Assembly: GCA_945827635.1 (NCBI GenBank)
Contig: CALZOG010000009.1
Coordinates: 1-39,614 of the forward strand
DNA: 39,614 nucleotides
Direction of reading: 5' to 3'
Source: an uncultured Bacteroidales bacterium
GTDB taxonomy: Bacteria; Bacteroidota; Bacteroidia; Bacteroidales; Paludibacteraceae
This document shows positions 24,153 through 32,871 of this stretch, piece after piece. The first letter of the stretch is position 1; every line of letters begins with the position of its first letter. A program made the position numbers and the translations under genes. Below the pieces are notes generated by a model. That model searched no databases. It was given only the letters and a program-made list of their open reading frames with translations, and was not told the DNA's origin.

Positions 24153-25409
24153 TTATTCTCCTTTGATAGCAGCAACACCCGGAAGAACCTTGCCCTCGAT
24201 AGCCTCGAGCAGCGCACCGCCGCCGGTAGAGATATACGAAACCTTGTCAGCCAATCCGAACTTGTTAACGCAAGCTACCGAGTCGCCGCCACCGATGAGT
24301 GAGAATGCTCCCTCGGCAGTAGCCTCAGCGATAGCCTCGCCGATAGCGCGGCTGCCTCCGCAGAAGTTATCGAACTCAAATACGCCTGCAGGACCGTTCC
24401 AGAGAATCGTTTTGCAGCCCTTGATAGCGGCAGCGAACTTCTTCTGTGCCTCAGGGCCGGCATCCATACCTTCCCAACCCTCGGGAATAGCGTCCGACGG
24501 GCAAACGAGTTGCTTGGCATCGTTGCTGAACGAGTCACCGCAGATAGCGTCAGGAGCCATCACGAGTTCAACGCCGTTCTTCTTAGCCAGTTCTTCTACG
24601 CCGAGAGCAACGTCGAGTTTGTCGAGCTCAACAATCGAGCCGCCGATGTTTCCACCGTGTGCTTTGGCGAAAGTGTAGGTCATACCACCGCAGAGGATGA
24701 GTTTGTCAACCTTGCCGAGCAGGTTCTCGATGATACCGATCTTCGAGCTCACCTTCGAACCGCCCATGATAGCGATGAACGGACGTTTGATGTCCGACAG
24801 TACGTTGTCCACAGCCTTGACCTCTTTCTCCATGAGGTAACCAAGCATCTTGTTGTCGGCATCGAAGTAGTCGGCGATGACAGCTGTTGAAGCGTGTTTG
24901 CGGTGTGCAGTACCGAAGGCGTCCATTACGTAGCAGTCAGCGTACGAAGCGAGTGTCTTGGCGAAATCTTTCTGGCGAGCCTTCATCTCTTTCTTGGCAG
25001 CCTCGTAAGCGGGGTCTTCCTTCTCGATGCCTACGGGTTTGCCTTCCTCTTCGGGATAGAATCGGAGGTTCTCGAGCATCAGCACCTCACCTGCTTTGAG
25101 TGCAGCGGCCTCAGCCTGCGCCTTAGCGCAGTCGGGAGCGAACTTAACCTCAGCAACTCCCAACGCTTTGGCTACGGCGTCCTTGATTTGACCGAGACTG
25201 TATTTGGCAGCGGGTTTGCCTTTGGGTTTGCCCATGTGGCTCATGATAATGAGCGCACCGCCGTTATCCAGGATGTGCTTCAGTGTAGGCAGGGCACCGC
25301 GGATACGGGTGTCGTCGGTAATGTTACCGTTCTCGTCCAGTGGTACATTGAAGTCCACGCGTACAATCGCCTTCTTGCCGGCGAAATTGTAATTGTCAAT
25401 TGTCATCAT
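24153..25409 (-). CDS. pgk: Phosphoglycerate kinase
   Basis: Pgk transfers phosphate from 1,3-bisphosphoglycerate to ADP in glycolysis. Visible motifs include [59 protein letters not shown] and GGGDSVACV. An open frame extends upstream to 25559, but the family N-terminus is at 25409 ([13 protein letters not shown]) and the promoter lies between, so the upstream ATG is rejected. The next codon at 25406 is also ATG. The protein has about 418 residues, normal for the family. Codon use is strongly biased, as expected for a highly expressed enzyme. It heads a five-gene operon. Confidence 0.96.
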   Translation of the reverse strand: MMTIDNYNFAGKKAIVRVDFNVPLDENGNITDDTRIRGALPTLKHILDNGGALIIMSHMGKPKGKPAAKYSLGQIKDAVAKALGVAEVKFAPDCAKAQAEAAALKAGEVLMLENLRFYPEEEGKPVGIEKEDPAYEAAKKEMKARQKDFAKTLASYADCYVMDAFGTAHRKHASTAVIADYFDADNKMLGYLMEKEVKAVDNVLSDIKRPFIAIMGGSKVSSKIGIIENLLGKVDKLILCGGMTYTFAKAHGGNIGGSIVELDKLDVALGVEELAKKNGVELVMAPDAICGDSFSNDAKQLVCPSDAIPEGWEGMDAGPEAQKKFAAAIKGCKTILWNGPAGVFEFDNFCGGSRAIGEAIAEATAEGAFSLIGGGDSVACVNKFGLADKVSYISTGGGALLEAIEGKVLPGVAAIKGE

Positions 25410-25482
25410 AATAGTATAATTTTGTGTTAATGTATGCGTTTGTCGGTTTTGCTTGAGCGTACGTTCCGTACGCAAAATCATG

Positions 25483-25514
25483 CAAAGGTACAAAAAAAAT
25501 TCCACATTTGCAAG
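25483..25514 (-). promoter_or_regulatory. Bacteroidota-type promoter for the pgk operon
   Basis: On the minus strand TACCTTTG (25483-25490) with CTTG (25511-25514) and a 20-base spacer, about 74 bases before the pgk start. It probably drives pgk, DUF3127, the phosphoesterase, rpe and comEC. Confidence 0.78.
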
Positions 25515-25637
25515 TTTTGTTGTTATTTTTTTGATAAATGCAATATCAAACATGCACATTTATGTGCATCTACGTGGTGTTTTGCAGATGACATTTTGAC
25601 AGAACGAGATAGCAAAATAGATTTTTTGGCAAAAATG

Positions 25638-25669
25638 CTTGCTTATATCAAAAAAAAGTCGTACCTTTG
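25638..25669 (+). promoter_or_regulatory. Bacteroidota-type promoter for tRNA-Met
   Basis: TACCTTTG at 25662-25669 with CTTG at 25638-25641 and a 20-base spacer, about 35 bases before the tRNA. Confidence 0.78.
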
Positions 25670-25703
25670 CAGCCGATTTCCGAATTATGAAATCAATTGT
25701 GTC

Positions 25704-25777
25704 GGCGGGATAGCTCAGCTGGTTAGAGCGCATGATTCATAATCATGAGGTCCCCAGTTCAATCCTGGGTCCCGCTA
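25704..25777 (+). tRNA. tRNA with anticodon CAT, probably elongator tRNA-Met
   Basis: A full cloverleaf folds: acceptor GGCGGGA with TCCCGCT (first pair G-U), D stem GCTC/GAGC, anticodon stem CATGA/TCATG around loop TTCATAA (anticodon CAT at 25738-25740), variable AGGTC, T arm CCCAG-TTCAATC-CTGGG, and discriminator A. CCA is not encoded. The CAT anticodon could also belong to tRNA-Ile2 (lysidine-modified). The initiator tRNA is less likely because its three G-C pairs in the anticodon stem are absent. Confidence 0.93.
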
Positions 25778-25779
25778 CA

Positions 25780-25807
25780 AGAAAGCCACTCGGTTGAGTG
25801 GCTTTCT
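25780..25807 (+). terminator. Terminator directly after the tRNA
   Basis: A 12-bp stem (AGAAAGCCACTC with GAGTGGCTTTCT) and GGTT loop followed by GTTTTT, starting three bases after the tRNA 3' end. It makes the tRNA a single-gene transcript and lies just before the convergent HD-phosphodiesterase gene. Confidence 0.9.
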
Positions 25808-25839
25808 GTTTTTATGCTTTGTGTTTCAGCATTTATGCT

Positions 25840-27753
25840 TTATTTTTCAGGTCGATTTTTCAGGTCGGGGTAGGCAATCCGTTGGTGGTGGATAGCAATC
25901 AGTTTGGTGGTGAACACCTCGCGTATCGCCTCTACATCGCTAAAGGAGAGCGGTGTCTCGGCAAACTGTCCGTCCTGGATCTGTGCGTCAATCATCTGGT
26001 TGACCATGGTTGCGATGGATTCCTCCGTATATTCCTTCAGGCTGCGGCTGCGTGCCTCCACAGCATCCGCCATCATCAGTATTGCGGCTTCCTTGGTGGC
26101 AGGTTTAGGTCCTGGGTAGCGGAACATGCTCTCGTCGATCTTCTCTCCCGGATGGGCGTTAGCCTCGGAGTTGTAGAAGTACTTAACGAGCGAAGTGCCG
26201 TGGTGCGATGCGATGAACGAGCGAATGATCTGCGGCAGTCGGTGTTTGGCAGCCAGAGTCAGTCCGTCACTGACATGAGCAATCACGGTGCGTGCCGCCT
26301 CGGTGTTCGACATGTGACTGAGCGGATTGTCGCCGTTCTGCTGGTTCTCGGTGAAGTTAAGCGGTGCCATGAGTTTGCCTATGTCGTGGTACAACGCTCC
26401 TGTGCGCACGAGTAGCGCATTGGCGTCGATCTTCTTTGCTGCCTCGGTAGCCAGATTGCTCACCTGCAGCGTGTGCTGGAACGTGCCGGGTGCTTCCTCG
26501 GCAAAGCGGTGCATCAGGTCGGAGTTGACGTTCGACAGTTCAATCAGCGTCACATCGGATACCAAGCCAAACAGGCGTTCGAACACATAAATCACTCCGT
26601 AAGCACAGATGATCAGTATGGCATTGGCTGCAATGAACATATATATCCTGGGTTGCAAATGGGTGTATGTGCCCGTAGTGGCGAAGGTGAGTGCGGTATA
26701 GACAAACGCGTACGCCACGCCGGTCAGCAGTGCCGTGTGTGCCAAGTGAGCGCGCTGGGTCATCTTTCTGAGCGAGTAGATAACTACTATGCCGGCTATC
26801 ATCTGTGTGAACAGGAAGGTGTATGGCGAAGGTACAGCCAGCGAAACGAGCAGTACGGTGATAGCGTGTACGACAAGTGCGGTACGCGAGTCGTAGAACA
26901 CCGAGGTCAGTATGACCAGCCATGCAAACGGAACGATATACAGCAGCGTGTCATCTGCGGTAAATCGCAGGATAAGGAACGATGTGGTAACGAAGATTGC
27001 TATCAGCAGGCAAAAGAACAGCGTGGAGCGAAGTTGTACAAACAGGTCGTGCTTGATGATCACCAAGAAGAGCACAAAGAGTGTAATCATCAGGATGATC
27101 AGCGCGAGGTAGCCTATTTGCACATAGGTTGTCTGCTGGCGGGTAATGTTCTTTTCGGAGTACGCGCGTGCCAGTGAAGTCAGGATCTGATAGGTCTCAG
27201 CCGTAACGATCTCTCCGCGGTCGATGATTCGTTCGCCGCTTTGTACGAGACCAAAGGTCTTCGACACGGACTCAACGGCATTTTGATAGAGGTTGGCATT
27301 GGCTGCGGAGTCGGCAATGATGTTCGGTTCGCACTGTTCGCCCAAGAGTTCGTATGCCGTTTTGGGTGTCATTAGTTCGTTGACCGCCAAGGTCGTTATT
27401 GTGTGTCGTGCTGTGCGGATGGATACGCGTTTGTATCCCTCGCTGTAAAGTTTGTCGTGTTCCTCAAGCGAAAGCACGAATATACCGTTCGGCAGGTCGG
27501 CTGTTTTGATGTAGCACGGCGTGATATTGCGTATCGCCTCCTGTTGCTCTTGCAGGATCTCGGCGTCGGTTTTGTATATAGGGAAGTCGAACTCCGCCGT
27601 TACCAGGTCGTAGCCCCAGGGTTTGCCGATCTCAAAGTGGTAGTTGAAGGCGTTGTTGTAGCGCGGAAACAGGTACACCGTGAGTCCGGTCAGTGCAGCA
27701 TAGGCTGTCAGGATAAGGATGAATTTCAGCGTTTTGGACATATTGCTTTCCAT
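25840..27753 (-). CDS. 7TM-HD (PgpH/YqfF-type) HDIG phosphodiesterase
   Basis: A 637-residue membrane protein. It has a signal-anchor helix (residues 9-29), an external 7TMR-HDED-like domain (about 40-205), seven membrane helices (about 210-395) and a cytoplasmic HD domain with H427, the HDIGK motif at 456-460 and downstream SHHGT (about 516-520). This architecture matches the PgpH/YqfF family that hydrolyses cyclic di-AMP. ATGs at 27753 and 27741 are both possible. The last nine residues (DLKNRPEK) come from a TTTTTCAGGTCG direct repeat (25846-25871). It is the last gene of the gldD operon. Confidence 0.9.
   Translation of the reverse strand: MESNMSKTLKFILILTAYAALTGLTVYLFPRYNNAFNYHFEIGKPWGYDLVTAEFDFPIYKTDAEILQEQQEAIRNITPCYIKTADLPNGIFVLSLEEHDKLYSEGYKRVSIRTARHTITTLAVNELMTPKTAYELLGEQCEPNIIADSAANANLYQNAVESVSKTFGLVQSGERIIDRGEIVTAETYQILTSLARAYSEKNITRQQTTYVQIGYLALIILMITLFVLFLVIIKHDLFVQLRSTLFFCLLIAIFVTTSFLILRFTADDTLLYIVPFAWLVILTSVFYDSRTALVVHAITVLLVSLAVPSPYTFLFTQMIAGIVVIYSLRKMTQRAHLAHTALLTGVAYAFVYTALTFATTGTYTHLQPRIYMFIAANAILIICAYGVIYVFERLFGLVSDVTLIELSNVNSDLMHRFAEEAPGTFQHTLQVSNLATEAAKKIDANALLVRTGALYHDIGKLMAPLNFTENQQNGDNPLSHMSNTEAARTVIAHVSDGLTLAAKHRLPQIIRSFIASHHGTSLVKYFYNSEANAHPGEKIDESMFRYPGPKPATKEAAILMMADAVEARSRSLKEYTEESIATMVNQMIDAQIQDGQFAETPLSFSDVEAIREVFTTKLIAIHHQRIAYPDLKNRPEK
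25846..25871. repeat. TTTTTCAGGTCG direct repeat at the end of the HD-phosphodiesterase gene
   Basis: Two copies of the 12-base word, one base apart, overlap the stop codon region and encode the final residues of the protein. ATTTATGCTTT/TTTTATGCTTT repeats lie immediately to the left. Confidence 0.6.
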
Positions 27754-27786
27754 TTGTAATTAGTCATTTGGGCGATCTTTGTTCTT

Positions 27787-28230
27787 TCAGTGAAGCGTTC
27801 TTTTTGCTTGAAAGAACTGTTGCATCAGTGCCTGGCAGTCCTCGGCAAGCACTCCGGCGGTTACGGTACATTTGGGGTGCAGCGCCTGCGGTGCGAATGT
27901 TGCGTAGCCGCGTTTAGGGTCGTCAGCACCGTACACGAGCCGTGACACTTGTGCCCATCCTATTGCTCCGGCGCACATGATACACGGTTCCACAGTCACG
28001 TACAGTGTGCAGCCTTGCAGATACTTGCCGTTGAGCGTTTCGGTGGCGGCAGTTATTGCTTGCATCTCGGCGTGGGCTGTCACGTCGTGCAGCCGTTGCG
28101 TGAGGTTGTGCCCGCGGCCTATCACCTGTCCGTCGGCTACAATGATACAGCCGACAGGTATCTCGCCTTGGTCGTAGGCAAGTTTCGCCTCGTGCAGCGC
28201 GAGTGACATGTATTTTTCGTCGGTTGACAT
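27787..28230 (-). CDS. tadA: tRNA-specific adenosine deaminase
   Basis: A 147-residue zinc-dependent deaminase that most likely converts A34 to inosine in tRNA-Arg(ACG). It has the zinc-site motif HAE (H53, E55) in TAHAEMQAI and PCIMCAGAI (C83, C86), and the family motif VYGADDPKRG. A guanine deaminase or related nucleoside deaminase cannot be fully excluded from sequence alone. It starts three bases after the GGGP synthase stop. Confidence 0.9.
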   Translation of the reverse strand: MSTDEKYMSLALHEAKLAYDQGEIPVGCIIVADGQVIGRGHNLTQRLHDVTAHAEMQAITAATETLNGKYLQGCTLYVTVEPCIMCAGAIGWAQVSRLVYGADDPKRGYATFAPQALHPKCTVTAGVLAEDCQALMQQFFQAKRTLH

Positions 28231-28233
28231 GGC

Positions 28234-28980
28234 TCAGTTATGACTTGGTATGACTGCGTTTGTACTCCGATAAGACCCCGATAAGACCCCGATAAAGTCG
28301 GCCATTTGTTCAGGATGTTGCTCAAAGTGGTTGCCTATGACCACTATATCCGCGCCCGCCGCATAAGCGTCAAGCATCTGTTGCGGTGTGCGAATGCCTC
28401 CGCCTACGGTGAGGGGAAGGTTCACCGCCTTGCGTACTGCGCTTATGACCGGTTGGCTGACGGGCGTTTCTGCTCCGCTGCCGGCTTCCAGATAGATGAG
28501 TTGTTTGCCTAACAGTTGTGCAGCACGCGCCATGCGTACGGCGGCGGGTATGTCGCCTTGCGGCACGGGTGTAGCACCTGTCAGTTGCTGCGTGGTGCTC
28601 TTGCGTCCGCCGTCCACCAGGATATATCCCATCGGAATAGATTCTATTCCGGAGTCAACGATAGCATCGGCACTTTGCAGTTGCCATTCAATCAGGAATC
28701 TCGGGTCGCGGCTGTTCATCAGTGTCAGGAATAGCAATGCGTCCGCCTCGGGCGTGAACTGCCCGGGATTGCCGGGGAAGAGCACCACGGGCGTTGAGCA
28801 TGTGTCGTGTATGGCGCGCACCACCGAACTGCACCCCTCTGCTGTTGAGCCGCCTACAAAGTACAGGTCAAAACCTTCGCATAGCGTAGCGGCATCGAAC
28901 TTATCGGGATCAATCAGCCTGACAAGCATTTTTTCGCCACGGCGGGCGCAGTCCGATATGGTGTTGTAGATCATTGCCAT
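28234..28980 (-). CDS. Geranylgeranylglyceryl/heptaprenylglyceryl phosphate synthase (GGGPS family)
   Basis: A prenyltransferase that attaches a polyprenyl chain to sn-glycerol-1-phosphate by an ether bond. Archaea use this for membrane lipids, and the family also occurs in Bacteroidota. The 248-residue TIM barrel shows RLIDPDK, YFVGGSTAEG, LFPGNPGQ, YILVDGGRKST, LEAGSGAE and TVGGGIRTP with VIGNHFEQ at the end. The start may be 28980 or 28974; the latter gives an ATGA overlap with the gldD stop. The last about 15 residues are encoded by an 11-base repeat (28267-28297), which looks like a repeat-derived extension. Confidence 0.92.
   Translation of the reverse strand: MAMIYNTISDCARRGEKMLVRLIDPDKFDAATLCEGFDLYFVGGSTAEGCSSVVRAIHDTCSTPVVLFPGNPGQFTPEADALLFLTLMNSRDPRFLIEWQLQSADAIVDSGIESIPMGYILVDGGRKSTTQQLTGATPVPQGDIPAAVRMARAAQLLGKQLIYLEAGSGAETPVSQPVISAVRKAVNLPLTVGGGIRTPQQMLDAYAAGADIVVIGNHFEQHPEQMADFIGVLSGSYRSTNAVIPSHN
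28267..28297. repeat. 11-bp repeat in the 3' end of the GGGPS gene
   Basis: Nearly three copies of CCGATAAGACC (28267, 28278 and a partial at 28289), read in frame as the C-terminal VLSGSYRS-type residues. The word ACCCCGATAAG is shared exactly with 8504-8514. Confidence 0.85.
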
Positions 28981-29549
28981 CTGAATGATTCGATCAAGTG
29001 GTGTATATCTCTGCGTATGACTTCGTTGACAGGTGCCAGCGAGTCGGCGTTGGGTACATTGTTGTAGTATAGCGCAGCGCGGAAGAAATGTTGCGTGGAA
29101 TCGGTCAGGAAGAACTGCACGGGCGAGGCTGTGTTTCCCTCCAGGTCGTAATAGACGCCGAACACGCGTTCTTCGGGATTGGTGTAACCCTGCTCGGGGA
29201 TAGCGTCCGCCTTGATTGCGTGGTCGAACACGAAGCGGATAGACTCGTCAGTCAACTGGCGGAGGTTGTGCTCAACGGGCTTGTAACTGCAATGGATGCG
29301 CGCGTTGAGTGCGGGATAGACTATGTCCACCCAATACGGTTCGGCGTTGTCCAGTTTGGTGTCGATATACGCAATACCCGCGTACTCAAACCGATAGGGA
29401 TAGCCCTGCAGATTCGAACACTGATAACCGTACTCGGGGATGTCAATCCTGTAGTAACCGAACGGAAGCGGCTGTGACGGACGAGAGCAGGACAACAACT
29501 GTACCGCTACCGCACAAAGCAGGAGTATGTGACGAATTTTGAGCATCAT
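28971..29549 (-). CDS. gldD: Gliding motility / type IX secretion lipoprotein GldD
   Basis: GldD is an envelope lipoprotein needed for gliding and type IX secretion function in Bacteroidota. The 192-residue protein starts MMLKIRHILLLCAVAVQLLSC (lipobox LLSC), then has the GldD-like LPFGYYRIDIPEYGY, YPYRFEYAGIAYI, ALNARIHCSYKPV and FRAALYYNNVPNADSLAPV. Two ATGs (29549, 29546) are adjacent; an in-frame ATG at 29597 is rejected because it lies upstream of the -7 box. It is the first gene of an operon with GGGPS, tadA and the HD phosphodiesterase. It supports the interpretation of the two tailed secreted proteins as T9SS clients. Confidence 0.88.
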   Translation of the reverse strand: MMLKIRHILLLCAVAVQLLSCSRPSQPLPFGYYRIDIPEYGYQCSNLQGYPYRFEYAGIAYIDTKLDNAEPYWVDIVYPALNARIHCSYKPVEHNLRQLTDESIRFVFDHAIKADAIPEQGYTNPEERVFGVYYDLEGNTASPVQFFLTDSTQHFFRAALYYNNVPNADSLAPVNEVIRRDIHHLIESFRWQ

Positions 29550-29566
29550 TTTTGCGTTTGCGCCTA

Positions 29567-29598
29567 CAAAGTTACGACAATTTGTTGAAAAATGCAAA
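29567..29598 (-). promoter_or_regulatory. Bacteroidota-type promoter for the gldD operon
   Basis: On the minus strand TAACTTTG (29567-29574) with TTTG (29595-29598) and a 20-base spacer, 18 bases from the start codon. It lies back to back with the promoter of the plus-strand operon. Confidence 0.78.
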
Positions 29599-29624
29599 TT
29601 ATTTCGATATATTTTTTCATATTA

Positions 29625-29656
29625 TTTGCAAAATTGAAAAAAAATTTGTATCTTTG
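29625..29656 (+). promoter_or_regulatory. Bacteroidota-type promoter for the mannose-1-phosphate guanylyltransferase unit
   Basis: TATCTTTG at 29649-29656 with TTTG at 29625-29628 and a 20-base spacer, 27 bases before the ATG. Confidence 0.8.
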
Positions 29657-29682
29657 TACGCAAATTAAAAAAATCCCCAACC

Positions 29683-30849
29683 ATGGCAAACAGTATTGAC
29701 AAATTGTCGCGTGACCGTAACTTCTGCGTCATCATGGCGGGAGGTGTAGGCAGTCGTTTCTGGCCGGAGAGCCGCAACAGCCGTCCGAAGCAGTTTCTGG
29801 ATTTCTTCGGTACGGGCCAAAGCCTTATTCAGATGACGGTTAACCGTTTTCGCGAATTAGTGCCGGTAGAAAATATCCTGATCGTTACCAACGTTCTGTA
29901 TCGCGATACGATACTGGAGCAGTTGCCCGAGCTCAAGCCCGAGCAGATTTTGTGCGAGCCTGCCCGCCGCAACACCGCGCCGTGTGTGGCGTACGCCGTG
30001 TCGCATATTTCCGGCATAATGGGTCGCCGCTTGGGTGTGAAGAGCATTGCTGAGGTCGATTGGAGCGACCCTGCCAGTCATGCGAATATTATCGTTGCAC
30101 CCAGCGACCATCTTATTTTGCGCGAGGACAAGTTTATCGAAACGCTCAAGGTCGGTCTGGCACACGTTGCGGAGCACGACAGCCTGCTTACGCTCGGTAT
30201 GCGTCCTACGCGACCGGAGACGGGATACGGATATATACAGTTGGACAATATAGAGCAGAAACGCGAGAATGCCGTTCTGCCTGTCAAGACGTTCACCGAG
30301 AAACCCAATGCCGAACTGGCAAAAGTGTTCTATGAGAGCGGAGAGTTCTTGTGGAACTCGGGTATCTTCCTTTGGAACATACGCGCTATCCGCAAGGCGT
30401 TCCGTGCACACCAGCCGAGTATTGCCGATGTGTTCAAGCGCGGCGACGAATTGATGAACACGCCCGAGGAAGAGACGTTCATCCAGGAGATGTTCCCCAC
30501 TTGCCCGAACATCAGTCTCGACTACGGAATAATGGAGAAAGCGTCGGATGTGCGCGTTATCTATGCCGACTTCGGCTGGAGTGATCTCGGTACGTGGGGT
30601 TCGCTGTACGACCTCGGTACCAAGGATGAGCACCGCAACGTTTCCCTGCACGGCAATACGATGTTCTACGAGAGCAACGGCAACGTAGTCACTTTGCCCG
30701 ACGGCAATCTGGCGGTTATCGAGGGCTTGCAGGATATGATTGTTGCCCAGAACGACAACGTGCTGCTCATCTGCCGCAAGCAGAACGAGCAGTCCATACG
30801 GCAGATCGTGGCGGATGTTGACAACAAGTTCGGCAACCAATATGCGTAA
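29683..30849 (+). CDS. Mannose-1-phosphate guanylyltransferase
   Basis: This enzyme makes GDP-mannose from mannose-1-phosphate and GTP, feeding surface polysaccharide and glycan synthesis. The 388-residue protein has the nucleotidyltransferase signature GGVGSRFWPESRNSRPKQF (residues 20-38), EPARRNTAPC, IVAPSDHLI, GYGYIQ, FTEKPN, WNSGIFLWN and the conserved FGWSDLGTWGSLY. A stretch of about 17 residues between SHISG and ANIIVAPSDH (RRLGVKSIAEVDWSDPASH) appears longer than usual for the family; I cannot verify that without an alignment. It is first in a plus-strand series leading to the glycogen genes, 44 bases before the debranching enzyme. Confidence 0.93.
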   Translation: MANSIDKLSRDRNFCVIMAGGVGSRFWPESRNSRPKQFLDFFGTGQSLIQMTVNRFRELVPVENILIVTNVLYRDTILEQLPELKPEQILCEPARRNTAPCVAYAVSHISGIMGRRLGVKSIAEVDWSDPASHANIIVAPSDHLILREDKFIETLKVGLAHVAEHDSLLTLGMRPTRPETGYGYIQLDNIEQKRENAVLPVKTFTEKPNAELAKVFYESGEFLWNSGIFLWNIRAIRKAFRAHQPSIADVFKRGDELMNTPEEETFIQEMFPTCPNISLDYGIMEKASDVRVIYADFGWSDLGTWGSLYDLGTKDEHRNVSLHGNTMFYESNGNVVTLPDGNLAVIEGLQDMIVAQNDNVLLICRKQNEQSIRQIVADVDNKFGNQYA

Positions 30850-30893
30850 GCCTGATTTAGAACGGACGACTAATAGCAAAAACACAACAATAT

Positions 30894-32858
30894 ATGAGTT
30901 ACTTAAATTTCGACAAAACCTTGCTTGTCAACCTCGAGCGGAGTCTGAGCAAGGAGTTGCTGCTGACTAACCGTGCCGGTGCCTATTGCGCCTCTACTCT
31001 GGTGGGGTGCAACACGCGCAAGTACCACGGTCAGTTGGTTGTGCCGGTGGAAGATCACAACTACGTGCTCTTGTCATCGCTGGACGAAACGATAATTCAG
31101 CACGGCGCAGCCTTCAACCTTGGGCTGCATGAGTACGGTGAGAATCAGTTCTCGCCCAACGGACACAAATATATCCGCGAGTTTGACTGTATCACTATCA
31201 GCAAGACGACCTACCGCGTAGGCGGCGTGGTGCTCACCAAGGAGCACATGCTCGTCAGTTTCGAACCGCGCATCCTGATCCGTTACACCTTGCTGGATTC
31301 GGGAGCATCTACTACCATGCGCTTCAAGCCGTTCCTGGCGTTCAGGGATATCAACTCTCTGACTCACGCCAACAACACCGCCAATACCAACATGGATGAG
31401 ATCCCCCACGGGCGCGTTTGCGGACTGTACGAGTCGCTGCCTAAGTTGTACATGCAGTTCAACAAACAGGTGACATACGTGCATGACCCGCACTGGTATG
31501 AAGGTATTCGTTACCGCAAGGAGAAAGAGCGCGGATTCGAGTTCCGTGAGGACCAGATGGTTCCCGGCTACTTTGAGGTGCAGATGCGCAAGGGCGAGTC
31601 GATCATCTTCTCCGCCGGCGTGAGCGAACTCAAGCCCTCGGGACTCAAGCAACTCTGGGAGAAAGAGGCAGAGCGCCGTATGGCTAAGAATGATATGTAC
31701 TCCTGGCTCAAGAACTCCGCCTCGCAGTTCTACAAGCGCGAAGGCGACAAGTGCTACCTGCTGCCGGGTTACCCGTGGTACAAACCTAATGCACGCACCG
31801 AGTTCTTTGCTGTCTGCGCCTGCACAATGGGTATCAACCGCCCCGAGTATTGGGATGTGATCATGAACAAGACAGCCGTACCTGAGGTGCGCGCGTTCCT
31901 TGACGGACAATGCGACGGGCTGCGGCTCGTGGATATGGACGAACCGGACTCGCTCTTGTGGTTCGTGTATGCCATTCAGGAATATACGCGTTATGCCGAT
32001 GTGCGTGACGTGGCTGCGCAGTACGGCGACCTCGTACAGGATATCATCGCTTTCTACCGCAAAGGCAATCATCCTCGTGCACGGCTGCACCACAACGGCC
32101 TGCTATGGGTGGACGGCACCGAGCGCCCGGCTACATGGATGAGTGCCATGGAGAACGGACGGCCAATCACGCCGCGTACAGGTTACGTGGTTGAGATCAA
32201 TGCCTACTGGTACAATGCCATGTGCTTTGCTGCCGAACTGCTCAAGGCTGCCGGCAAGGATCATCAGGCAGAACTGATGGAGTACCAGTCCGAACTCACA
32301 CGCGACGCGTTTGTGCGTACGTTCTGGAACGGATTCTACCTCAATGATTATGTGGTGGACCAGTATCAGGACAAAGAGGTTCGTCCCAATCAGATCTGGG
32401 CTGTCTCGCTGCCATACTCACCGCTGGATCGCCGCCAGCAGAAGGCTATCGTGGATATCTGCACCAAGGAACTTTATACGCCCAAAGGTCTGCGTACATT
32501 GTCGCCTAAGAGCGGCAACTACCGGCCGGTATATATCGGTGGTCAGTTGGAGCGCGACCGTAATTTCCACAACGGTCCCGTATGGCCGTCCACGCTGTCT
32601 GCCTATGGCAGAGCTTACCTGCGCGTCTATCAACACAGCGGCGAGAGTTTCATGCGCCGCCTGCTCGTAGGATTTGAGGCGGAGATGAGCGAACTGTGTA
32701 TCGGCACGCTGAACGAACTCTACGACGGCAACCCGCCGTACAAAGGACACGGCGGCATGAGTTATGCGCCCAGCGTGGCTGCCGCACTCACCGTATTCAA
32801 CGAACTGCGCGCTATGAAGGAAGAGTCCGACGCAGCTGACAATAACGAACAAAAATAG
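30894..32858 (+). CDS. Glycogen debranching enzyme (amylo-alpha-1,6-glucosidase, GH133-like)
   Basis: A 654-residue cytoplasmic enzyme expected to remove alpha-1,6 branches from glycogen. The N-terminal bacterial GDE domain (TNRAGAYCASTLVGCNTRKYH, LLSSLDETI) is followed by an (alpha/alpha)6 barrel with LPGYPWYKP, WVDGTERPATWM, VEINAYWYNAM and GGQLERDRNFHNGPVWPST. Two usual motifs differ: the place of the WGRD(T/M) motif reads KPNARTEFF (about 297-305), and TWMDA reads TWMSA (414-418). Some catalytic function may therefore be changed, although subgroup differences are possible. It stands in the canonical order debranching enzyme, GT4, GH57; the next gene starts 13 bases later. Confidence 0.9.
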   Translation: MSYLNFDKTLLVNLERSLSKELLLTNRAGAYCASTLVGCNTRKYHGQLVVPVEDHNYVLLSSLDETIIQHGAAFNLGLHEYGENQFSPNGHKYIREFDCITISKTTYRVGGVVLTKEHMLVSFEPRILIRYTLLDSGASTTMRFKPFLAFRDINSLTHANNTANTNMDEIPHGRVCGLYESLPKLYMQFNKQVTYVHDPHWYEGIRYRKEKERGFEFREDQMVPGYFEVQMRKGESIIFSAGVSELKPSGLKQLWEKEAERRMAKNDMYSWLKNSASQFYKREGDKCYLLPGYPWYKPNARTEFFAVCACTMGINRPEYWDVIMNKTAVPEVRAFLDGQCDGLRLVDMDEPDSLLWFVYAIQEYTRYADVRDVAAQYGDLVQDIIAFYRKGNHPRARLHHNGLLWVDGTERPATWMSAMENGRPITPRTGYVVEINAYWYNAMCFAAELLKAAGKDHQAELMEYQSELTRDAFVRTFWNGFYLNDYVVDQYQDKEVRPNQIWAVSLPYSPLDRRQQKAIVDICTKELYTPKGLRTLSPKSGNYRPVYIGGQLERDRNFHNGPVWPSTLSAYGRAYLRVYQHSGESFMRRLLVGFEAEMSELCIGTLNELYDGNPPYKGHGGMSYAPSVAAALTVFNELRAMKEESDAADNNEQK

Positions 32859-32871
32859 GAGGTACGAATCT

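Noticed and set aside
25434..25742. 102-codon plus-strand frame covering the pgk promoter and part of the tRNA
   Set aside because: It runs through two promoters and into the tRNA gene, so it cannot be a real protein gene.
25704..25777. Initiator tRNA-fMet
   Set aside because: The anticodon stem lacks the run of three G-C pairs typical of initiators, and the first acceptor bases can pair (G-U).
29857..30885. Long open frame on the minus strand (342 codons) opposite the mannose-1-phosphate guanylyltransferase gene
   Set aside because: No recognisable domain, and the opposite strand encodes a full, motif-complete enzyme. It is a codon-bias shadow.
31074..32093. 339-codon minus-strand frame opposite the debranching enzyme
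   Set aside because: Shadow of the real gene; composition is histidine/arginine-rich without motifs.
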